64,000 nt of DNA from Anaerolineaceae bacterium (GTDB lineage: Bacteria; Chloroflexota; Anaerolineae; Aggregatilineales; Phototrophicaceae), in assembly GCA_002699585.1 (NCBI GenBank), contig PABP01000014.1, positions 806,001 through 870,000 on the forward strand, in the 5' to 3' direction. Positions within the stretch are counted from its first letter, which is position 1, and every line of letters begins with the position of its first letter. The notes beneath the pieces are model-generated. The model saw only the letters and a list, made by a program, of their open reading frames with translations, did no database searches and was not told the origin of the DNA. Made by a program: the position numbers and the translations under genes. Below are positions 35,203 through 42,515 of this stretch, piece after piece.

Positions 35203-35931
35203 TTATTTGCGACCCGCCGTCAGGTTGTTTTGTAATTCTTCCAGCTCGTCCCATTTGCCCTCTGCCGCCAGCTTGGCCTGCTGCGCCCAGCTACCGACGC
35301 TCGGTGGTTTGCGCATCCCGGCATCGCGGATGATTTTTACCAATTGTTCTTCGCTCAGTTCCGCTATTGCTGCGAATGTGGAAACGCCTGCTGCGATCAA
35401 CGTATCGTTGTACTTCGGCCCGATGCCCTCGACCTTGGTCAGGTCGTCCGGCTCGTCGGATGCAACAGCGGGAGCAGGTGCGGGGGCTGGCGTAGGTGCT
35501 GGCTCTGGTTCCGGCTCTGGCACCACTTCGGCCTCGACGTCCGGCACGGGGGCTTCTTCGACAGGTGGTGTTTCTTCTGCCGGTTCCACCTTCTCAATCG
35601 GTTCCGGTGCTTCGACCACTTTTGCGGCGGGTTCCGGTGCGGCTTTGCGAGTCAGGTTGGCCTCGGTCTTGGCTGTTAGTCGCTCAATCTGTTCTTCCGT
35701 CTTGCGGATGGCATCGGTGGCTTCATCAGCCCGACGTGCGGCTTCGTTTTCATCAGCCGACTTGCTCTCGCGTTGCATCCAAATCCACAGGGCGGCAGCC
35801 AATACGAGGAAGATGATTGCCCACATTAACCAGTTATTGTCCTTGTTTTCAGTCACCATATAATTTGTCCCTAGCGTTAGACCAATGACCAACGCCACTG
35901 TCGCGGCAAAACCTTTGCCCTCTTGCGCCAT
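35203..35931 (-). CDS. membrane-anchored helix-hairpin-helix protein
   Basis: A 242-residue protein with two N-terminal hydrophobic stretches (about 7-24 and 34-52), a charged coiled segment (SADENEAARRADEATDAIRKTEEQIERL), then an extended Pro/Glu/Ala-rich linker (about 95-158) and a terminal HhH domain of the type seen in many 'DUF4332-like' proteins (VEGIGPKYNDTLIAAGVST; NRAGI replaced by IIRDAGMRKPPSVGSW). Such HhH domains normally bind DNA backbones, so a membrane-tethered DNA or protein binder is a reasonable guess. AAGGA lies seven bases before the ATG. Terminator at 35153. I do not know a partner. Confidence 0.82.
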   Translation of the reverse strand: MAQEGKGFAATVALVIGLTLGTNYMVTENKDNNWLMWAIIFLVLAAALWIWMQRESKSADENEAARRADEATDAIRKTEEQIERLTAKTEANLTRKAAPEPAAKVVEAPEPIEKVEPAEETPPVEEAPVPDVEAEVVPEPEPEPAPTPAPAPAPAVASDEPDDLTKVEGIGPKYNDTLIAAGVSTFAAIAELSEEQLVKIIRDAGMRKPPSVGSWAQQAKLAAEGKWDELEELQNNLTAGRK

Positions 35932-36104
35932 AATGTGTCCTTGCTGATGCTTTTCGGCTAACGATTTGTCTTATCCGAACGATCTACCCTAGATAGTAAA
36001 TCAAACCGAAACTTAAGTCAAAATTAACCGGGTAGGTAAACTTCTACAGAGTGTCGTATGATTAGCGTAAAGGACTCGGTCAACGGATGATGGAGGGGAT
36101 ACCG

Positions 36105-37184
36105 ATGACAAGCGTGACGCAATCGCTAGACAAAGCACAATCGACCGGGCAGGCCAGAAGCGGGCTACCACCGCGCAGCCTGGGGTTTGACTACCAGATG
36201 ATGGTCCTGGGGGCGTTCATCGTCCTGGGCGCGTTTCTGGATGGTTGGGCACACAATCATGGTCAGGTAGATGAATCGTTCTTCACACCCTGGCACGGTA
36301 TCCTCTATGGCGGCTATGCGCTGGCGGGTGCGCGGCTGGTGCTCAAGCACTTTAATAACGTCGGGCGCGGTTATCGCTGGCTGAAGGCCCTGCCGCAGGG
36401 CTACATGCTATCGCTGCTAGGTGTGCTCGTCTTTGGCCTGGCTGGCCTGGGCGACATGCTCTGGCATACGGCCTTTGGCATTGAAGAAAACATAGAGGCG
36501 CTGCTCAGTCCGTCGCATATCTCGCTGCTGATCGGTGCGCTGCTGATCTTTACCGGGCCGCTGCGGGCTGCCTGGGCGGATGCCTCCCCAGGTTTGCAGT
36601 CTGGGTGGCGTGCCCTGGCCCCGGCGATTCTGGGTGCGACGGGCGTCATGGCTATGCTGTCTTTTTTCATGGCTTTTGGCTACTTTACCGAGGATTTCGC
36701 CTATCTGGTGGGGTCGCGGCCCTCTGGTTGGCGGCAGTTGATTGATGCGATGGGCGTATTGGCCCTGCTTATACCGACGCTCTTGCTGATGGCGCATGTG
36801 TTATTTTTACGGCGGCGCTGGCGGTTGCCATTCGGAACGGTGACGTTCATGCTGTGTGCCGTTATTGCCCTGATGACCTGGTTCTCGCTGGACCATCCCC
36901 GCGAATTCCTGGTGCTGGTCCCGATGGCGCTGGCGGGTTTGCTGGGCGATGGCTTGCTCTGGCGCTTTTCCGCCACTGGACAGCCCCTCTGGCTACATCT
37001 GATGGGGTTTGTCACACCCTTCGCTGTGGTCATCTTGTTCATGGTTTTTGCCCAATGGCTGGAAGGTCGGGAACTCTGGTGGCAGATCCATATGTGGTTG
37101 GGGACACCCGTGCTGGCTGGGCTGCTTGGGTTCCTGCTGACTTTCCTTGCGTTCCCGCCTGTGGTCCCATCGGTCGCTGACTAG
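36105..37184 (+). CDS. polytopic membrane protein, possible copper/heme-related
   Basis: A 359-residue integral membrane protein with about ten helices. It has several His in or beside the helices, DGWAHNHGQVDESFFTPWHGILYGGY (first loop), DMLWHTAFG and SPSHISLL, which resemble metal- or heme-binding sites. I do not recognise the family. GGAGGGG lies six bases before the ATG at 36105, so I did not use the earlier ATG at 36087. The gene is followed by a PCuAC/YtkA lipoprotein and a polyferredoxin on the same strand, which implies a shared role in copper-dependent respiration or assembly. About 60 bases separate it from the next gene. Confidence 0.7.
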   Translation: MTSVTQSLDKAQSTGQARSGLPPRSLGFDYQMMVLGAFIVLGAFLDGWAHNHGQVDESFFTPWHGILYGGYALAGARLVLKHFNNVGRGYRWLKALPQGYMLSLLGVLVFGLAGLGDMLWHTAFGIEENIEALLSPSHISLLIGALLIFTGPLRAAWADASPGLQSGWRALAPAILGATGVMAMLSFFMAFGYFTEDFAYLVGSRPSGWRQLIDAMGVLALLIPTLLLMAHVLFLRRRWRLPFGTVTFMLCAVIALMTWFSLDHPREFLVLVPMALAGLLGDGLLWRFSATGQPLWLHLMGFVTPFAVVILFMVFAQWLEGRELWWQIHMWLGTPVLAGLLGFLLTFLAFPPVVPSVAD

Positions 37185-37206
37185 AGCAAAAGCCTTGTGA
37201 TATAAT
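37177..37206 (+). promoter_or_regulatory. extended -10 promoter before the copper lipoprotein gene
   Basis: CTGACT (37177-37182), an 18-base spacer and TGATATAAT (37198-37206). It overlaps the end of the preceding gene, so the lipoprotein could be expressed separately as well as from read-through. Confidence 0.55.
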
Positions 37207-37241
37207 TCACAGAATTACTCGCTTCTGAAAGGACTTCCTGG

Positions 37242-38306
37242 ATGAGACGGTCACTATTCGTATCTGTACCCCTTTTTTTGCTTCTATCCTTATTGGTCCT
37301 GGTCGGCTGCCGACCGGAAGAAACACCCCCTGAAGAAGTTGACGTTACACTCGACATTGCCCTGGAACCCGAAGAACCTGTTGTTGGCGAAGATGCCACT
37401 ATCGCAGTCACTCTCATGCAGGGTGACGAAGCCATTAACGACGCCACCGTCGAAGTCCGCGGTGATATGAGTCATGCTGGGATGCAGCCTGTCATCCGCA
37501 CCATTGAAGAAGCCGAAGATGGCGTCTACACCACCGATTTTGATTGGACAATGGCTGGCGACTGGATCCTCACCGTCAGCGCCACATTAGCCGATGACAC
37601 CGTCGTCAGCGAAGAATTCAATTACACCATCCCCGGTGATGAGATGGACATGGATATGTCCGAGGATGGTGACTCCGAAGACATGGACATGGATGCCGAA
37701 GGTGACGCTGAAAGCATGGATATGTCCGAAGAGGGCGATTCCGAAGAAGGCATGTCCGGCATGTCCGGGATGTCCGGCATGAGCATGGGCAGCACCACGG
37801 GCGGCTACATGCTTATCACCAACGCTGGCGATAGCGACGATGTGCTGGTCGGTGTGGAAGCCGATTTCGCCAACCTCATCGAAATCCACGAGACGCGCAT
37901 TGAAGACGATATGGCGCGTATGGTGGAAGTCGGTCGTATCGATGTCCCCGCCGGGGAAACAGCGACCCTCAAACCAGGCAGCTTCCATGTGATGTTCATC
38001 GATGTGACCCGCGACCTGGCGGTTGGCGATGAAGTCGAACTGACCCTGCAATTTGAATCCGGTGAAGAAGCAGTCGTCACGGCGGTTGTACAGGATGAAG
38101 CCCCGGAAGACGCTGCTGAAGTCACGGCTGGCGACCTGACCATTACCGGTGTCTGGGTGCGTCCGGCTTCCGCAGGTGAACCCAGCATGGATATGGATAT
38201 GTCCGAAGAGGGCGATTCTGAAGACATGGACATGGAATCTGAAGATGCCGAAGATATGGCGTCCGAAGATATGGAGATGGAAGCCACCCCGACTGCCGAA
38301 AGCTAA
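37242..38306 (+). CDS. lipoprotein with YtkA-like domain and a permuted PCuAC copper domain
   Basis: A 354-residue exported lipoprotein (lipobox LVGC, Cys23). Residues 30-130 look like a YtkA domain (EVRGDMSHAGM). A Met/Asp/Glu/Ser-rich linker (133-182) is likely to bind copper, with repeats MDMDMSEDGDSE and GMSGMSGMSGM. Residues 187-283 are a PCuAC domain: H216-x10-M227-x21-H249-x-M251, an exact match to the metal motif. The strand WVRPASAG that normally begins a PCuAC domain is missing there and appears instead near residue 304, followed by a second Met-rich run. The domain therefore looks circularly permuted. GGA leader before the ATG. It should deliver Cu(I) outside the membrane, as PCuAC proteins do for cytochrome oxidase. 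Confidence 0.85.
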   Translation: MRRSLFVSVPLFLLLSLLVLVGCRPEETPPEEVDVTLDIALEPEEPVVGEDATIAVTLMQGDEAINDATVEVRGDMSHAGMQPVIRTIEEAEDGVYTTDFDWTMAGDWILTVSATLADDTVVSEEFNYTIPGDEMDMDMSEDGDSEDMDMDAEGDAESMDMSEEGDSEEGMSGMSGMSGMSMGSTTGGYMLITNAGDSDDVLVGVEADFANLIEIHETRIEDDMARMVEVGRIDVPAGETATLKPGSFHVMFIDVTRDLAVGDEVELTLQFESGEEAVVTAVVQDEAPEDAAEVTAGDLTITGVWVRPASAGEPSMDMDMSEEGDSEDMDMESEDAEDMASEDMEMEATPTAES

Positions 38307-38355
38307 TTGAACACACGGGCACGGCCTGCGGGTCGTGCCTCTTCCCTGGTGAATT

Positions 38356-39849
38356 ATGACACAGCAACAGTCCCTATACCGTCCGCGCAACGCCTTTGAT
38401 GTGTTGCAGACGCCCCTGATCGGGCGATTGCTGCGCTGGCGTTGGGGACGTCTGGTGCTGCAAGCCCCGTTCTTCTTGGCGGCTCTTTTCCTGCTGATCG
38501 ACGGCTTTACAGGCCCGACTAACCCGGCGCGTAATCTGGCGACAGTCGCGCCCTGGGTCCATTATCGCGGCCTGGTGATTATTGCCTTGCTGCTGGCGGG
38601 GAACCTGTTCTGTATGGCCTGCCCCTTCACCCTGACGCGCACCCTGGCCAAACGTTTCAGCATCAGCGGACGACGTTTCCCACGCATATTACGCAACAAG
38701 TGGCTGGCGATTTTCGGCCTTTTCCTGATGTTCTTCCTGTATGAATGGCTGGATTTGTGGGCATCGCCTGTGCTGACTGCCTGGGTGATTATCGCCTATT
38801 TTGTGGCGTCGTTACTGCTGGAACTCATTTTTACGGAATCGGCCTTTTGCAAGTACGTGTGCCCCTTGGGGACCTTTAACTTCGTCTATGCGACGGCTGC
38901 CCCAACTCAGATTGCTGTGCACGATGCTTCTGTATGCGCGTCCTGTGTCGGTAAAGAGTGCGTCAATGGCAGTTACGCCCCGCAGACGACCATCCGCCTG
39001 GATGAGATTGCCGTAGCAGGCGGCGGCACGATCCAAAAAGAGGTCGTGCATGGGCCACAGGGTACATTAGGCTGTGGCACGGAGCTATTCGCCCCGCAGA
39101 TGTCGTCTAACCTGGATTGTACGCTTTGCCTGGATTGTGCCCGCGCCTGCCCGCATCAGAATGTGGGCTTGTTCGTGCGCCGTCCGGGCCGGGAATTGCA
39201 TAAAGCCGGGGCATGGCTCCAGCGTTGGGATGTCTCCTTGCTGGTGATCGCGCTAGCCTTTATGGGTATCAGCAATGCCTTTGGTATGGTCGGCCCCGGC
39301 TACGATGTGCTGGAATGGCTGCGTCGGGATGTCGGCATCCAGAACGAAGCCCTGGCCCTGCTGCTGATGTTTGGCTTCATCAACTTATTGCTGCCTGTTT
39401 TAGCCGCTACCGGAGCCGCCTTTATCTCGCGCATGGTGACCCAACATGGCCGTGATTATAGCTTGCGCCAGACCGTTGCTGCCTTCGCCCCGGCCTTTGT
39501 GCCGTTGGGGGCGGGCATCTGGTTTGCACACTATAGTTTCCATTTTTTGATCGCTCCCCTGACGATTATCCCCGTCATTCAGGAATTTGTCGGCTTAAAA
39601 GGTGACTGGGTTCACTACAGCGCCGCTGTTCCAGCGGATATAATATCTGTAATGCAGGTTGTCGCCCTGGTCGGTGGCTTTGCTTGGAGCATAACAATTG
39701 CCCAGCAAGCGGCCCTGCGTCTGTACAAACGCGATGGGTTGTTCGGACTGCTGCCCTGGGCACTATTGCTTTTATTGATGATGCTGGTTGCCATTCAAAT
39801 TTTTAGCCTGCCGATGGAAATGCGCGGCACGGATTTCATGTTTAGCTAA
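38356..39849 (+). CDS. polytopic 4Fe-4S protein, NosR/CcoG/NapH-like
   Basis: A 497-residue membrane protein with about eight helices and several Cys clusters. A first group is CMACPFTLTR (about 89), followed by CKYVCPLGTFN (about 167-177) and CASCVGKECVNG (about 193), then a ferredoxin cluster CTLCLDCARACPH (about 257). These match the cytoplasmic ferredoxin halves of NosR/NapH/RdxA-type redox proteins. In copper-enzyme maturation such proteins supply electrons for copper or heme assembly. The region lacks the FMN domain of NosR, so it is closer to CcoG or a NapH-like variant. It follows the copper lipoprotein, 49 bases away, on the same strand. Confidence 0.78.
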   Translation: MTQQQSLYRPRNAFDVLQTPLIGRLLRWRWGRLVLQAPFFLAALFLLIDGFTGPTNPARNLATVAPWVHYRGLVIIALLLAGNLFCMACPFTLTRTLAKRFSISGRRFPRILRNKWLAIFGLFLMFFLYEWLDLWASPVLTAWVIIAYFVASLLLELIFTESAFCKYVCPLGTFNFVYATAAPTQIAVHDASVCASCVGKECVNGSYAPQTTIRLDEIAVAGGGTIQKEVVHGPQGTLGCGTELFAPQMSSNLDCTLCLDCARACPHQNVGLFVRRPGRELHKAGAWLQRWDVSLLVIALAFMGISNAFGMVGPGYDVLEWLRRDVGIQNEALALLLMFGFINLLLPVLAATGAAFISRMVTQHGRDYSLRQTVAAFAPAFVPLGAGIWFAHYSFHFLIAPLTIIPVIQEFVGLKGDWVHYSAAVPADIISVMQVVALVGGFAWSITIAQQAALRLYKRDGLFGLLPWALLLLLMMLVAIQIFSLPMEMRGTDFMFS

Positions 39850-39936
39850 CACGCTCCTGGCCGGGCGATACCTTTTACGATCATCTGGCTGTCAAAATAG
39901 TATTTCGTCGAATTAGTATTTTAAGCAGAGGACATT

Positions 39937-40875
39937 ATGGTAGACATGACCCTATTGAAGATTCACCGTCGCCCGCTCCTGGGCACGGTCGATGCCATGC
40001 GCTTACGCCAATTCCTCATTGATACCTATGCGCTGGTCGGGCGTGAGTTCAACTGGGAGACACGCCGCTGGGAGGGCCAGTACTGGTACGCCACCGATGC
40101 CGAACTGGCGCGTCCGGTATGGGATGCCCATACCCATCTCTGGGAGACATTCACGGGCGATATTATCGGTGCGGCCATCAGCGACGGCCCCGGCGACCTG
40201 GCTATCCAGATCCATCCCGATTATCGTGACCTGGAAACAGACATCATCGAATGGGCGCAAAAGCGCATCGCCATAGAAGATGATGAGGGCAATCATGTCC
40301 TGACGACCTGGGCTTTTGACTGGGATGAAGACCGCCAGGAGCGCCTCATCCGCCTGGGCTTTGTGCAGCAGCCAAAGCGATTTGTGCAGTACCGCCGCCG
40401 CGAAGCAGGCGAAATCGTGCCAGAAATTCAATTGGCGCAGGAATATATCATGCGTGGCCTTAGCCCCAGCAGCGCAGATGTCCGTGCTTTCGTCAATTGC
40501 ACCAACGCGGTCTTTGGTCACAATCACTCCCGTGAGATGCTGCGCAATTTCCAGACCAAGTCGCCATCGCACAATTATGATCTGCATATTGTCGCGGTCG
40601 CCCCTGATGATACTCTCGCTGCCTTTGCTGGCCTGACCGTTGACGCGCAAAACCGTACCGCCACCTTCGAGCCAGTCGGTACGCATCCCGACCACCGCCG
40701 CAAGGGACTGGCGCGTGAGTGCATGTACGAAGGGATGCGCCGCCTGCAAGCGCTGGGCACGGTCGATACGCTCTATGTGGCTAATTGGGGCCCCAACGAA
40801 GACGCTGCTCACTTGTATGCATCGGTCGGCATGGTCCATTACGCGACCTTAACCGCATGGCGTAAGGTGTTTTAA
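39937..40875 (+). CDS. tandem GNAT-domain acetyltransferase
   Basis: A 312-residue protein with two GNAT-like halves. The second half (about 150-312) has the canonical acetyl-CoA loop THPDHRRKGLARECM and a preceding Asn-rich start (VNCTNAVFGHNHSRE). The first half is degenerate; only the scaffold DIIGAAISD and IHPDYRDLETDIIEWAQ survive and the loop lacks the Gly-rich signature, so it may be structural or bind a partner. Such tandem GNATs are common among aminoglycoside or mycothiol-type acetyltransferases. AGAGGAC lies just before the ATG. The last codons are duplicated in the downstream DNA (40874-40896). Confidence 0.82.
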   Translation: MVDMTLLKIHRRPLLGTVDAMRLRQFLIDTYALVGREFNWETRRWEGQYWYATDAELARPVWDAHTHLWETFTGDIIGAAISDGPGDLAIQIHPDYRDLETDIIEWAQKRIAIEDDEGNHVLTTWAFDWDEDRQERLIRLGFVQQPKRFVQYRRREAGEIVPEIQLAQEYIMRGLSPSSADVRAFVNCTNAVFGHNHSREMLRNFQTKSPSHNYDLHIVAVAPDDTLAAFAGLTVDAQNRTATFEPVGTHPDHRRKGLARECMYEGMRRLQALGTVDTLYVANWGPNEDAAHLYASVGMVHYATLTAWRKVF

Positions 40876-40896
40876 CCGCATGGCGCAAGGTATTTT
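40851..40896 (+). repeat. tandem duplication of the 3' end of the GNAT gene
   Basis: AACCGCATGGCGTAAGGTGTTTT (40851-40873) is followed directly by a 21/23 copy at 40874-40896. The first copy contains the last codons and most of the stop codon, the second is outside the gene. Looks like a recent slippage. Confidence 0.8.
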
Positions 40897-40943
40897 AAAC
40901 GCCTATATTAGTTTTTTACGCTCAAAAGTGAACCGATTCAACC

Positions 40944-40978
40944 ATCACTGCGTATTGATAAATGGGCAGTGATTTTTT
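40944..40978 (+). terminator. rho-independent terminator after the GNAT gene
   Basis: ATCACTGC pairs with GCAGTGAT over a 14-base loop, followed by five T. Confidence 0.72.
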
Positions 40979-41063
40979 GCCTGCTTGTTTGAATAAAATC
41001 AAATGCTTGAAATAGTTAAATAGCATTTGAGGTGGGGTAAATCGTAAGTCATGAGGGGGCTTT

Positions 41064-42443
41064 ATGAGTGAAACTGTCGGGAATCCGGGGAAACCCAAAC
41101 GCAAAGGGAGTATGCGTACTTTCTATACGATTGTCTTGACGCAAACGTTGTCAATCATTGGTAGTCGCATTAGCAGTCTGGCGATTGGCATCTGGTTATA
41201 CAATGAAACAGGCAACGCTACGCCGCTGGCTCTGGTGGCCTTCTTTGGCATGCTGCCGATGATCCTGGCGGCTAGTTTTGCGGGTGTCCTGGCGGATCGT
41301 TGGGACCGCCGTTATGTGATGGCCATCAGCGACGGTGGGCAGGCAATCGGCACTGTGCTGCTCATGCTTAGCTTTCTCTCTGGTGATTTCCAGATATGGC
41401 ACCTATACGCCATTGCCGCCTTGCAATCGCTGTTTGGGGCCTTCCAGGGGCCAGCCTTCACGTCATCTATTACCATGCTCGTTCCCGATGATAAACGTGA
41501 CCGTGCCAATTCGCTGGTGCAGTTATCAAGCCCGATGGCGGGCATCATCGCGCCAGCCGTTGCCGGGTTCGTCTTTGCCCTGGTGGGTGTTGTGGGCACC
41601 CTCGTTATTGACTTAGCGACATTCCTGGTTGCCTTCATCGTCATCCTGAACGTGACCATTCCGCGCCCCAAAAAGACCAAAGATGCTGCCGAGAATCAAC
41701 GTGCCTTCCTGGCTGATATGACGACGGGCATCCGCTACATCTGGCAGAAAAGGCCGTTGTTCTGGGGTATTTTGTTTGTGACGCTGCTCAATTTCCTGGT
41801 CAGTGGGGCGGGCGTCCTGATGACGCCGTACATCCTGGCGCGTACAGGCAGCGAAGCCCAACTGGGTATTCTGCTGAGCTTAATGGACCTGGGGGCTGTT
41901 GCGGGTGGCATCTTCATGGGGGTCTGGGGTGGCACACGCCCCCGCATTCATGCTGCGATGATTGGCTCGATCATGTTGTGCGTCATCATGATTCTGGTGG
42001 GCATGGCCCAGAGTTTTGTAGCATTGGCCGTTGTGCTCGGTTTGATGCTGTTCCCCAATATGATGGTCAACGCGTCCTTTATGTCGATCCTACAGAGCAA
42101 AATCGCGCCGGATGTGCAGGGCCGCGTCTTTGCCACCATCGACCAATTCGCCATGTTGATGATCCCCATCGCCTATTTGCTGGCTGGGCCACTTGCGGAT
42201 AACGTCTTTGAACCCGCCGTGACCCGTGATATTTGGACGCCGTTGGCACCTTTCTTCGGGGCTGAGGCTGGGTCAGGTATGGGCCTGCAAATTTCCCTGT
42301 ATGCTGGGATGGCGTTGCTCGCAACGCTGGCGATGTACGCTACACCGTCGATTCGTCGTCTGGAAGCCACGCTGCCGGACTTCGTCTCTACAGAAAATGA
42401 CGAGGATGTGCTCGAACACATGCCGGAAGCAGTCGCCGTCTAA
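41064..42443 (+). CDS. MFS transporter
   Basis: A 459-residue major facilitator carrier with about 12 helices. The loop between helices 2 and 3 reads GVLADRWDRRYVM, the MFS signature, and the second-half equivalent is weaker. After helix 6 comes a cytoplasmic loop with KKTKDAAENQRAFLADMTTG. It resembles the enterobactin-exporter/macrolide-efflux branch (MFS_3), so it likely exports a small molecule. A GA-rich GGGGG site precedes the ATG. The last 40 residues are an acidic cytosolic tail. A palindromic repeat with a T run follows its stop and serves as a terminator. Confidence 0.9.
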   Translation: MSETVGNPGKPKRKGSMRTFYTIVLTQTLSIIGSRISSLAIGIWLYNETGNATPLALVAFFGMLPMILAASFAGVLADRWDRRYVMAISDGGQAIGTVLLMLSFLSGDFQIWHLYAIAALQSLFGAFQGPAFTSSITMLVPDDKRDRANSLVQLSSPMAGIIAPAVAGFVFALVGVVGTLVIDLATFLVAFIVILNVTIPRPKKTKDAAENQRAFLADMTTGIRYIWQKRPLFWGILFVTLLNFLVSGAGVLMTPYILARTGSEAQLGILLSLMDLGAVAGGIFMGVWGGTRPRIHAAMIGSIMLCVIMILVGMAQSFVALAVVLGLMLFPNMMVNASFMSILQSKIAPDVQGRVFATIDQFAMLMIPIAYLLAGPLADNVFEPAVTRDIWTPLAPFFGAEAGSGMGLQISLYAGMALLATLAMYATPSIRRLEATLPDFVSTENDEDVLEHMPEAVAV

Positions 42444-42478
42444 GTCAGCATCACAACATGTAACTCGATAATTCAAAC

Positions 42479-42508
42479 GTAGGGGCACAATACAATGTGC
42501 CCTTTTTT
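42479..42508 (+). terminator. GTAGGGGCAC palindrome acting as terminator
   Basis: The stem GGGCACA pairs with TGTGCCC (42483-42502) and is followed by six T. It belongs to the same dispersed palindrome family as 10362, 43700 and 51713, and here ends the MFS gene before the convergent GT-C-like gene. Confidence 0.8.
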
Positions 42509-42515
42509 GCGCCTA

